From positions 2,532,001-2,596,000 of the forward strand of contig NZ_CP082909.1 of the NCBI RefSeq assembly GCF_023822025.1: a stretch of DNA of 64,000 bases, in the 5' to 3' direction. Below are positions 8,903 through 16,335 of the stretch, one piece after another (the stretch's first letter is position 1; each line of letters starts with the position of its first letter). The position numbers and the translations under genes were made by a program. The DNA comes from Endozoicomonas sp. 4G (lineage in GTDB: Bacteria > Pseudomonadota > Gammaproteobacteria > Pseudomonadales > Endozoicomonadaceae). A model generated the notes under the pieces. The model had not been told where the DNA came from and searched no databases. It worked only from the letters and a program-made list of their open reading frames with translations.

Positions 8903-9067
8903 ATGTTACTGGCTCTGGTGAATGCCATCCGTATGGGTCAACCAGAGAACCCAACCTGGCCATCCGCAGGCTGGAAAACTATTTGGGCTGACAAAATGAG
9001 TCAAGCCGATCAACCCCAACAGATGCTTATTCGCGTCGCCATCGCACTGGGGGCTGACCTAGTCTAG
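8903..9067 (+). CDS. Small 54-residue protein or gene remnant
   Basis: A short frame begins ATGTTACTGGCT ten bases after the winged-helix gene and ends at TAG 9065-9067. It reads as a plausible protein tail (NAIRMGQPENPTWPSAGW ... KMSQADQPQQMLIRVAIALGAD) with codon use like the conjugation genes rather than the AT-rich gene that follows. I do not recognise it. It may be a true small partner of the regulator or the remains of a larger gene. Confidence 0.4.
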   Translation: MLLALVNAIRMGQPENPTWPSAGWKTIWADKMSQADQPQQMLIRVAIALGADLV

Positions 9068-9229
9068 TGATGCCACTCGCTAGCAGCTCTGTACCGATGG
9101 CGATTGGACAGAACACCTGTTGGCAAAGAAGAACTGACTTGAGCTTGAAGAGGATGCAAACTGTCTTGAGATTTCGAAGCAGATAAACTTTTCTACCCAG
9201 AACACTGATTGTCAAAACCTTTGGGCTAA

Positions 9230-9316
9230 TCAAATAAATTATAATATCTCATTGCGTAATCATGATATTTCATTATAATGATATTCATACTTAATATTAT
9301 GATATGGAGATTAATC
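9230..9316. promoter_or_regulatory. AT-rich promoter region with repeated ATGATAT half-sites
   Basis: The stretch before the XRE-type gene contains repeated ATGATAT/ATAATGATAT words in both orientations (9262-9304), as expected for operators of an autoregulating HTH protein. A ribosome site GGAG (9306-9309) precedes the ATG at 9317. From 9068 to about 9229 I see no gene. Confidence 0.45.
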
Positions 9317-10282
9317 ATGAGAAGAGAATCAGGTTTTATTAAGAAACAACGTGCTGAGGCGGGACTTACCCAAGCACAACTTGCTAAAAAAATGAGTGTA
9401 AGCCAAGCATTAGTGTCCAAATGGGAAAAAGAAAATAAGATCGATTATAAATTTAAAAACCACTGGAAGCTAGCTGTTGGTCTCAGCGAAGATGCTGATT
9501 TAAATAATCTTGAGATTTTTGGGGGTGATAAAAACATCGAACTATGGACAAATTTCATTAATGAGTTTATGGATGGTTTTGCAGAAGGTGGAGGAAGTCA
9601 TTTAGAAGAATTTATAAGCGAAATAGGGTTATGGACATTATTTAAACCACTACACAAAATAGGTTTTATGCCTGCACTGCCAAAGCTAATTAGACAAAAG
9701 GAGGAAAATTCAGACTGGATCGACTATAAAATAAAATACCCAACTAAAGACGATGAGTATTTTTTTAGTAAGGTGTTTAATGAGTTCTTGTTATGGCATG
9801 ATAATTTCCTTAATGCTCTTTCAGTAATATCTAACTATAACCAAATAACAGATAAAGACTGGCGTGATCTTCATAATTACTCGATAACCTTCGTTTGGGC
9901 TAATTTATTTGAGCATTTTGTTGATACCTCCTGCTTAGAGAATTCCAGTTATTTTGGAGATTCAACACGACCCTTTTATGAAGAGTTAAGAGTAGGTCAT
10001 GAACTTATCGCAGACTCTTGGTATAGAGCTTTTAAAGCATCACAACGCAGTGATCGTCACGAAGATATAGTCCCTCCCATGTGGGTAGCAGGGCAACTAT
10101 GTGAAGCAGCTACTAGTGATATATCCTATCGTTTTGATTTTGACTTTAAACACAGAATCCTTAGAGGAGAGCCTTTAGATCCCCATGACTATCAGAACAT
10201 GCAAACTCTAGAGAACCTTCAAGAAAGTGTTAATGAGCTCCATAAAAAAATTGATACCCTTACCAATTTATTAAAAAAGTAG
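9317..10282 (+). CDS. XRE-type DNA-binding protein with long uncharacterised domain
   Basis: The 321-residue protein has an N-terminal XRE helix-turn-helix (about residues 6-60: IKKQRAEAGLTQAQLAKKM, SVSQALVSKWEK) followed by about 240 residues I cannot assign. These are rich in Trp, Phe, Asp and Glu and probably helical, and end in a short coiled coil (LENLQESVNELHKKIDTLTNLL). The gene is visibly more AT-rich than the transfer genes, a sign of separate origin. The start at 9317 has GGAG seven bases upstream. It could be a regulator or a defence effector controlled by its own HTH; neither is shown. Confidence 0.6.
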   Translation: MRRESGFIKKQRAEAGLTQAQLAKKMSVSQALVSKWEKENKIDYKFKNHWKLAVGLSEDADLNNLEIFGGDKNIELWTNFINEFMDGFAEGGGSHLEEFISEIGLWTLFKPLHKIGFMPALPKLIRQKEENSDWIDYKIKYPTKDDEYFFSKVFNEFLLWHDNFLNALSVISNYNQITDKDWRDLHNYSITFVWANLFEHFVDTSCLENSSYFGDSTRPFYEELRVGHELIADSWYRAFKASQRSDRHEDIVPPMWVAGQLCEAATSDISYRFDFDFKHRILRGEPLDPHDYQNMQTLENLQESVNELHKKIDTLTNLLKK

Positions 10283-10408
10283 TAGGAAAATATCACTTGC
10301 TAACGGCTGATAAAGGTATGAAAGCTATAAGCCCGTCTGGCTCCAATGTTCTGATTACTCCTTCGGTGCTGGCGCCATCAGTAATTTTGTGAGTTTACTA
10401 TTTTCCTC

Positions 10409-10981
10409 TTACAAAATGAGCTTCATTGACTCTAGCCAGGTGACCGTTTCCGGCAGTCTTTGCTTTCTCAATCTACCCAGGTACTCATCAACCGTTAGTG
10501 GTGGATTTTTTAAGGCAGCTCTCGCTGAACGAATGACACCAATGAATTCTGCCGGGTGCAGGTCGATCAGGTCATGAATAAAGCTGTCAGGATGAATAGC
10601 CTGAAGCTCATACGGGGCAAGGGCTTCATCAGGAAAGTCTTTCAGATTATATGTGACTATAACATCAGCGTTGGCGGAAATTGCTGCTGCAACAACATGC
10701 CGGTCATCCTGATCAGGTAATTGAACAGAATCAATCAGATGCTCGAAGCCTTCAACCAATGCATCCCGGACATGAACATTCATCAACTGTCGCGTTTTGT
10801 TCAAGTAGTTTTCATCGATATCTGGACGATTGGCTTTCAGATTGCGAGTCCACTCATCATGAATTTTGTCAGTCCACCTGGCGCGAAAAGTGTCTGTTAT
10901 CGCCAACCTTAACAGTACGTCTCTTAACACCGAGGGATAAAGGACACAGGCATCAAAAACAGCAGTAAATTGAGAAGCCAT
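10409..10981 (-). CDS. PIN-domain toxin
   Basis: The 190-residue protein shows the PIN ribonuclease acidic residues: FDACVLYPS at the N-terminus (first Asp), DEW near residue 43, LPDQDDRHVVAAAISANAD near 95 (Asp cluster) and VTYNLKDFPDEAL near 110. PIN toxins cut RNA. Its start overlaps the stop of the HTH antitoxin gene (TAATG), the usual arrangement for this two-gene family. A C-terminal extension of about 60 residues follows the PIN core. The pair runs against the transfer operon. Confidence 0.85.
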   Translation of the reverse strand: MASQFTAVFDACVLYPSVLRDVLLRLAITDTFRARWTDKIHDEWTRNLKANRPDIDENYLNKTRQLMNVHVRDALVEGFEHLIDSVQLPDQDDRHVVAAAISANADVIVTYNLKDFPDEALAPYELQAIHPDSFIHDLIDLHPAEFIGVIRSARAALKNPPLTVDEYLGRLRKQRLPETVTWLESMKLIL

Positions 10982-11439
10982 TAATACTCCGGATCGTTCA
11001 TCTGCGAGAGAGCTGACAACTCATCCAAAGCTGAGAGTCGTTTACCGTCTATAGCCGCTTTGTAATCCATTAAATCCTGATAACGGACTCTACGATGCCG
11101 ACCAACCTTGTGATGAGGAATTTCCCCTTCATCCAGCATTCTGACCAGATAAGGACGGGAAACATTGAGAATATCAGCGGCTTGCTGAGTGGTCAGTTCC
11201 GCATGGATCGGGATGATTTTTACCGCATTACCCTGTCCAAGTTGCGCCAGAATATCAACCAGCAGACTCAATGCTCTGGTAGGAATCGACAACGCGTGCT
11301 TTTCCCCATCCTTAGAGCTGATATCAATTTGCTGAGATTCAGAACCCGTCTCAAGAAAGGCTGAAATCTCCCGGCTGCACTCTTGTGCAATCGCAATCTC
11401 TTCGGCGGTGGGCAAGGTCAGTTTGTCTTTTGTAGTCAT
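10981..11439 (-). CDS. HTH (excisionase-type) antitoxin
   Basis: The 152-residue protein has a DNA-binding segment at about residues 85-130: ELTTQQAADILNVSRPYLVRMLDEGEIPHHKVGRHRRVRYQDLMDYK, described here by its MerR/excisionase-like pattern (helix-turn-helix, then GRHRRV basic turn). The N-terminal 80 residues carry acidic helices that probably meet the toxin. It is coupled to the PIN toxin gene by TAATG. Such proteins neutralise the toxin and repress their own promoter, which lies to the right near 11460-11530. Confidence 0.8.
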   Translation of the reverse strand: MTTKDKLTLPTAEEIAIAQECSREISAFLETGSESQQIDISSKDGEKHALSIPTRALSLLVDILAQLGQGNAVKIIPIHAELTTQQAADILNVSRPYLVRMLDEGEIPHHKVGRHRRVRYQDLMDYKAAIDGKRLSALDELSALSQMNDPEY

Positions 11440-11492
11440 AAGGATTCCCTGATCGAATATTTACTAAGTTGTTTCCTTAACTACAGCTTAAT

Positions 11493-11528
11493 CGAAATAA
11501 ACGAAATATCAATAAACGAAATATTCGA
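11493..11528. promoter_or_regulatory. Repeated ATAAACGAAATAT words upstream of the antitoxin gene
   Basis: ATAAACGAAATAT occurs twice (11498-11510 and 11513-11525) with further CGAAAT and TTCGAAT variants on either side. The array lies 60-90 bases before the antitoxin start and just left of traL copy 2, so it is a candidate operator for the PIN/HTH pair. Function is inferred from position. Confidence 0.4.
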
Positions 11529-11556
11529 ATCCCATCCAAACATTCTGGAAAACTCC

Positions 11557-11837
11557 ATGGAAATCCCCGCACCATCAACGACCCCATCCAGTTCCTGTTC
11601 TGGTCTCTGGATAAAATCTACCCGGTAGCCGTGGGCCTGATCTGGGGCATCTGGTTCGACCAGCTGTTGCTTGGCATGTTTCTGGGCTGGGTGGCGATTC
11701 GTGTCTATCGCCGGTTTCGTGATCGCCACCCTGACGGTCACTTAAGCCACCGACTTTACTGGCTGGGGTTTTATTTTGTGAAAGCCAGAACCTTGCCTAA
11801 CCCTTATGTCCGGGTCTTTTACCCTTCCCGAAAATGA
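11557..11837 (+). pseudogene. traL: traL copy 2, frameshifted near its start
   Basis: This copy has four C where the intact copy has five (after ATGGAAAT), so translation from ATG 11557 leaves the TraL frame after the fourth codon and stops at 11628. The rest of the TraL frame is open to its stop and could be read only from an internal GTG (11631) that lacks the first 25 residues. It ends with ATGA overlapping traE. A functional TraL therefore has to come from the copy at 8143. Confidence 0.85.
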
Positions 11838-11866
11838 CCATTCAAGACTATCTACGTCGTTTGAAA
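11557..11866 (+). repeat. Direct repeat copy 2: traL plus first codons of traE
   Basis: This is the partner of 8143-8453, about 93 percent identical by direct reading. Here the traE sequence continues beyond the repeat into the complete gene, while copy 1 breaks off, so copy 2 marks the original right junction of the transfer operon. Confidence 0.92.
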
Positions 11867-12388
11867 CAATGCCGGCAACAGCTCTGTGTAGACAGGTTGA
11901 TTCTGCTGCTATTGGTGCTGACCAATGCACTGCTGCTGATCCACTGCCTGAATCGCAAACCGGCGGTTGAGTTAAGCTTGCCGTTTATGGATGGACAGAT
12001 TGGCATTCAGTCCGGTGAAGCTTCGCAGAATTATTACGAATGGTTGGGGCTGTCTCTGGCTGAGCTGTTGGGCAATCTGAACCCACAGAATCTGTCGTTT
12101 GTTGAATCCAGGCTGCAAAGTCTGCTCTCACCTAATTTGTACCGGCAAGTCCATGAAACATTGAATCAACAGTTCCATCAGTTACGGGAAGATAATGTTT
12201 CCCTGAGCTTTGAGCCCTTGCAGCTTGAATTTGATGCAAACACCCATGAGGTGAAAGTGACAGGGAACAGTGCCCTCTCATCAGGCCATCAGCACCTGTC
12301 TGGGCAGAAGACTTTTACCTTTCAGTTCAGCCTGATCCGTTATCGGCCTGTCCTTGCTGCCATCCGGATTGAATCTGATCTGAAGTGA
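11834..12388 (+). CDS. traE: TraE, inner-membrane channel protein
   Basis: The 184-residue protein has a single membrane segment near residues 20-40 (DRLILLLLVLTNALLLIHCL) and a periplasmic domain, as in TraE/VirB8-type proteins. Position between traL and traK supports the call. The SP/FF-like middle (LSFVESRLQSLLSPNLY) and FTFQFSLIRYRPVLAAI ending are TraE-like. It overlaps the broken traL copy by ATGA. Confidence 0.85.
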   Translation: MTIQDYLRRLKQCRQQLCVDRLILLLLVLTNALLLIHCLNRKPAVELSLPFMDGQIGIQSGEASQNYYEWLGLSLAELLGNLNPQNLSFVESRLQSLLSPNLYRQVHETLNQQFHQLREDNVSLSFEPLQLEFDANTHEVKVTGNSALSSGHQHLSGQKTFTFQFSLIRYRPVLAAIRIESDLK

Positions 12389-12415
12389 CCCTCCCTTATA
12401 TTCAGAGATGCCTCT

Positions 12416-13183
12416 ATGAACAAAGCGCTTGTTGTTGCTGTGTATTTGTATTGCTCATTGACTCTGGCAGCTGCGCCAGTGAAGTTGCAGGTATCACCGG
12501 GTCAGCAGCAACCTGTAACCCTCAGTCGTTTACATCTGAACCGGATTGTTACGCCTTTTGCAGCCCCCCAGATTCGCACTATTGATCAGGCAGACATTCG
12601 GATAGAAGGCTCAGTGATTTATCTCTCTTCCCAGCAAGAAGAACCCTTTGTCGTGTATATCACCCCTCACGATAATGAGGCTCATGCCCTTTCTTTACTG
12701 GTAACGCCGCTGGATGTTCCTCCCAAAGAAATCCAGCTGTCACTATCCAAACAATGGCAGCAAAAAATCAACCATAACAAGGCATTAGCAAAACGATTTG
12801 AAGAAGCCTCTGACTATCAGCAGGCTATCACGGAGGTGCTTTCTAAGCTGGTGAAGGGACAGATACCGGAAGGTTATGAACTGAGTGTTTTGCATCAATC
12901 TAATGTTCAGCATTGCCAGCAGGACGGCCTGATATTTGATTTTTCCAAAGGCCAGCAGGTTCAGGGGCATCACTTTAGTGTTCTGGTGGGCACAGTCCGC
13001 AATACCACTGAAAAGCTGCTTACGTTCCATGAAAAAAATTGTCAGGGCAGCCATACCGCCGCTGTCGCCATGTGGCCGAACAACACTCTGCATCCCGGCC
13101 AGCGCAGGGAACTGTTTATTCTTCTGAATACGCCTGATTATGAATCGGCTCCTGCAGTGCGCCCTTCCCTGCTGACTTATTAA
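12416..13183 (+). CDS. traK: TraK, secretin-like outer-membrane channel protein
   Basis: The 255-residue protein has a signal peptide (about 1-19, ending LAAA) followed by VSPGQQQPVTLSRLHLNRIVTPFAAPQIRT, recognisable as the TraK/VirB9-like opening by its LSxxxLNRI pattern. The gene lies 28 bases after traE and 11 before traB. TraK forms the outer-membrane core ring with TraV and TraB. Confidence 0.87.
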   Translation: MNKALVVAVYLYCSLTLAAAPVKLQVSPGQQQPVTLSRLHLNRIVTPFAAPQIRTIDQADIRIEGSVIYLSSQQEEPFVVYITPHDNEAHALSLLVTPLDVPPKEIQLSLSKQWQQKINHNKALAKRFEEASDYQQAITEVLSKLVKGQIPEGYELSVLHQSNVQHCQQDGLIFDFSKGQQVQGHHFSVLVGTVRNTTEKLLTFHEKNCQGSHTAAVAMWPNNTLHPGQRRELFILLNTPDYESAPAVRPSLLTY

Positions 13184-13193
13184 TTCTCAAGCA

Positions 13194-14369
13194 ATGAATA
13201 CCCTCAACCATTATTTGACGCCAAGAATAAAGCGTTATGGCATTGTGCTGGGTAGTGCGGTGATTTTGATTGCCCTGATTTTTATGACCAGTAAACGGCA
13301 GGATTCAAGTATTACCCAAACCCCGGAGCAAACCACCTCGTCCGTGGACTTTACCGGCGTACCACCCAAAGAGTTAACCCTGAACCGTATCAGTGGCGAC
13401 CTGGAACGCATCCACCAGCAACAAAAAGCTTTGCATGAAGCCCACCAGCAAGAAATGGAAAGGTTGCGGCAGGAAATTAGCCAGCTGAATCAACCTGTTC
13501 AACCCACATTCTCTGTTCCTGAGCCTTCGGCGCCAGAGCCTGTTCCGGATGTTTTGCAGTGGAACCAGTTCAGTCAATCACCAGTAACCGATTACAACGA
13601 ACCTGATTACCATAACGCGACTTACCATGACGCAACGCCACAACCACCCAGACCTATCCGGGTATTGGGAGCTACGAACCCTCGGGCAACCACTCTGAAT
13701 TCAAAACCAGAAGATAAACCAAAGCTTTTACGCTTACCGGCAGGAAGTCTGCTCTCTGGGCAGTTAATCACCGGGCTGGATGTTCCGACAGGGCAAGGAG
13801 CAAGACGTGAACCTTATCCTGTCCTTATCCGCATTAAAGCTTCTGCCATTTTGCCCAATCGCTACCGCACTAATGTCAGAGAGTGCTTTGTTCTGGCATC
13901 GGGCTATGGCGACCTGAGTTCCGAGCGGGCTTATCTTCGCAGTGAAACCCTGTCGTGCATTTTCAAACACAACAGCAAGGAACAAGTCATTGAACGACCT
14001 TTGGAGGGTTATATCGCCGGGGAAGATGGCAAAGCCGGATTACGTGGCAGGCTGGTCAGTAAACAGGGGCAGGTTATGGCCAAGGCCGCTATGGCAGGGT
14101 TTCTCAGCGGTGTCAGTGAAGCCTTTGATATCAAACCCGTCCCGGTCCTGTCTGTGGTTCCCAATAAGAACGGCGAGATTCAGTCTCCGTTCCAATCCGG
14201 CTTAAAAGGCAGTGAAGCCCTGCAAAGCTCGCTGATTAAGGGCAGTAATAAAGCATTGGAAAAGCTGGCGGATTTTTACCTGCAGCTGGCTGACCAGATG
14301 GTGCCGGTCATTGAGATCAGCGCCGAACGCAAGGTGGACCTGATTCTCACCCGTGGTCTGAAAAACTAA
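13194..14369 (+). CDS. traB: TraB, VirB10-like channel scaffold
   Basis: The 391-residue protein has an N-terminal membrane anchor (about 15-31), a coiled coil (about 65-95, QQQKALHEAHQQEMERLRQ), a Pro-rich spacer (about 100-155) and a C-terminal VirB10-like beta domain (about 180-340, with LPAGSLLSGQLITGLDVPTG and VRECFVLASGYGDLSSERAY). TraB spans both membranes and links the coupling ATPase to the TraK/TraV ring. Confidence 0.92.
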   Translation: MNTLNHYLTPRIKRYGIVLGSAVILIALIFMTSKRQDSSITQTPEQTTSSVDFTGVPPKELTLNRISGDLERIHQQQKALHEAHQQEMERLRQEISQLNQPVQPTFSVPEPSAPEPVPDVLQWNQFSQSPVTDYNEPDYHNATYHDATPQPPRPIRVLGATNPRATTLNSKPEDKPKLLRLPAGSLLSGQLITGLDVPTGQGARREPYPVLIRIKASAILPNRYRTNVRECFVLASGYGDLSSERAYLRSETLSCIFKHNSKEQVIERPLEGYIAGEDGKAGLRGRLVSKQGQVMAKAAMAGFLSGVSEAFDIKPVPVLSVVPNKNGEIQSPFQSGLKGSEALQSSLIKGSNKALEKLADFYLQLADQMVPVIEISAERKVDLILTRGLKN

Positions 14370-14387
14370 TCTTTCGAGACTTTACCT

Positions 14388-14783
14388 ATGTGTAAACACG
14401 ATACCAGAGCATTGCTTCTGATGGTTTCGCTGGTACCTGCTATCCAGGGCTGCTCACTCTTGGGTGTTGGCGAGGCTGAGTATGCCTGCCCGGAACCCGG
14501 CAAAGGTGTTTGTAAATCAGCAAGACAGGTTTATCAGGATACTGATTCACCGCCTGCTGAAAATCTGACTCCACCACCTCCCAAAAACCATTCAGTACCC
14601 AACCTTCGTCTTGTAATCCCCGAAGCGGTACCCAATCGCACACCGGCTCAAATCCTGAGAATCTGGATTGCGCCCTGGGTTGATAAACAGGGCAACTGGC
14701 ACAGTGGCGGAGTGGTGATGACGGATATCGCTCCAAGACACTGGCAGTCTGCCATTCCTGTCTATTCACCTTCCGATGATTAA
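14388..14783 (+). CDS. traV: TraV, outer-membrane lipoprotein
   Basis: The 131-residue protein has a lipoprotein signal with lipobox AIQGC (cysteine near residue 22) and a short cysteine-containing segment (CPEPGKGVCKSARQVY) typical of TraV. A Pro-rich linker leads to a basic/aromatic C-terminus. It sits between traB and the pilin gene; its stop overlaps the next possible ATG. Confidence 0.88.
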   Translation: MCKHDTRALLLMVSLVPAIQGCSLLGVGEAEYACPEPGKGVCKSARQVYQDTDSPPAENLTPPPPKNHSVPNLRLVIPEAVPNRTPAQILRIWIAPWVDKQGNWHSGGVVMTDIAPRHWQSAIPVYSPSDD

Positions 14784-15136
14784 TGGAGTCACTGACCATG
14801 CTTGAACTTCCCGCTGATAGACGACCATTTATTGTGAGACACCAGCAGCTGATTCTGACGATGGCACCCCTGATTATTCTTTCTTTACTGCCACAAGAGT
14901 TACAGGCAGCAAATCCTGTCAATGTCACAGGTTCCACTGACTTTGCGGAAATTTATGGCCGTTTAGTGGGCTGGATCAAGGGAGACCTGGGGCGAACGCT
15001 GTCTATCTCTTTTGTCCTGATCGGACTGGCCTACGGCATGGCTCGCAACTCGCTGATCGGTTTTGCTACCGGAGTCGGTGCCGCCGTGGGGTTGCAGGTG
15101 ACGCCCACCATTATTAATTCCATTTTCGGGTTGTAA
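14783..15136 (+). CDS. traA: TraA-like pilin precursor
   Basis: The product is 117 residues from the ATG that overlaps traV, or 112 from ATG 14798. A long leader with a hydrophobic stretch ends in ELQA, a plausible signal peptidase site. The mature part is about 70 residues with two hydrophobic helices (TLSISFVLIGLAYGMA and LIGFATGVGAAVGL), the plan of F-type/VirB2 pilins. I base the call on architecture and position rather than on a sequence signature. Confidence 0.72.
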   Translation: MESLTMLELPADRRPFIVRHQQLILTMAPLIILSLLPQELQAANPVNVTGSTDFAEIYGRLVGWIKGDLGRTLSISFVLIGLAYGMARNSLIGFATGVGAAVGLQVTPTIINSIFGL

Positions 15137-15138
15137 CC

Positions 15139-16335
15139 ATGACCGCTTCAAAGGTTTTGACCATTATCAATGGCTGGTTGCATCCGCATCATGCTGATGA
15201 AACAGTTCCATTACCCAATAACCCTCCAGAACCACGTCAACCTATACAACCCGCTTCAGGCTGCGCAGGCTATCAGGTAGGCACCGGGACAATACTCCAC
15301 CAGCAACAAAAGCTTGTGGAACAGCTTAATGAGCAGCTGAATTTACCAGCAGAACTACAGCAGTTGTTTGACCAGACACTGGATCATCTCATCCACTGGC
15401 TCCATCTACTGCCTGCCCACCCGCAGCATCATTGTGAACCAGCAGGGGCGATCCGCCATGCGCTGGAAACTGCTTTCTGGTCTGTTACAGCTATGCAACA
15501 AATTCACCGGGATCACGACTTATATCCGGATCAACGTAGAGCAAGAGAACCGCTATGGCGGCTAATGGCAGGCGTCGCCGGACTTTTATATGACAGCGGG
15601 CGAATGACCTCCTGTCTTGTTGTTCAACAATCATCCGCAGAACAATCAACAGAACCATGGCCCGCTTTCCAACAACCTCTTGGAAGCTGGTTGCAGCAAC
15701 ATCGCATTACCCAATACTCGCCCCACTGGAAACAGTGTGATACCGATCCCGTGAAACCATTAACGCAAGAATTTACGGCCATCAATCTGTTCCTTTTGCC
15801 GCAGCTGACTCCCAGAGCATTCTGCAACATCCTGCAACCCGACGGCGATAATGGCATGCTCTGGCAGACTTTTGTCAGTGCCCTCACCGGACAAAAAAAC
15901 GGTTATGGCGTATCACAAATCATCCACGCCGTTGAGCTGGCCCGTTTGAAAAGCATCAAATTACATTTCGAACACGGGGAGGCTCTTAACCAGATCACGA
16001 GACCGGTGAAAGTTAAGGGTCAGCCAGAAGCAGAAAAGGATGATGAACGAAGCTGGCTTGAGCAGATTATAAGAAAACTCCACGCAAAGGATATCAAATG
16101 GGCGAAGGAAAGCCTGCTACTGCCCTGGCCTGATGCGGTCAAATCAGAGAAAACGCCGGAGCCGGATATTCTCCTCAGACAATGGAACCAAAGAGGCTGG
16201 CTCAGACCTGTAGGAAACCAGATTGTTTTTCGACGTAATGGCCATCTGGTCATAGCTCTGCAACCCGACATTTCCCGACAGTGCAAACAATGGTTGTCAA
16301 CAGAATCCATGACAGGAAAGCAGCATGATCAGTGA
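15139..16335 (+). CDS. traI: MobH/TraI_2-type relaxase, short form
   Basis: The 398-residue protein resembles the N-terminal half of MobH relaxases: HWLHLLPAHPQHHCEPAGA, then IRHALETAFWSV, matches their LLPAS-HHH-PGGLL-H-LE core. The usual HD dyad LLHDIGK reads LLYDSGR here, so the metal-binding His is changed. The C-terminal segment (about 300-390, LLLPWPDAV then WLRPVGNQIVFRRNG) fits the TraI_2 C-terminal winged domain. Typical MobH relaxases exceed 600 residues. It overlaps traD by 11 bases. It may nick oriT, or it may be an altered paralogue. Confidence 0.72.
   Translation: MTASKVLTIINGWLHPHHADETVPLPNNPPEPRQPIQPASGCAGYQVGTGTILHQQQKLVEQLNEQLNLPAELQQLFDQTLDHLIHWLHLLPAHPQHHCEPAGAIRHALETAFWSVTAMQQIHRDHDLYPDQRRAREPLWRLMAGVAGLLYDSGRMTSCLVVQQSSAEQSTEPWPAFQQPLGSWLQQHRITQYSPHWKQCDTDPVKPLTQEFTAINLFLLPQLTPRAFCNILQPDGDNGMLWQTFVSALTGQKNGYGVSQIIHAVELARLKSIKLHFEHGEALNQITRPVKVKGQPEAEKDDERSWLEQIIRKLHAKDIKWAKESLLLPWPDAVKSEKTPEPDILLRQWNQRGWLRPVGNQIVFRRNGHLVIALQPDISRQCKQWLSTESMTGKQHDQ

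Noticed and set aside
10389-10577. 62-codon plus-strand frame over the PIN toxin gene end
   Set aside because: Shadow of the toxin gene with no start signal.
8143-11866. traL repeat as a recent in-place tandem duplication
   Set aside because: Eighteen of twenty differences are silent, which needs long independent evolution under selection for both copies.
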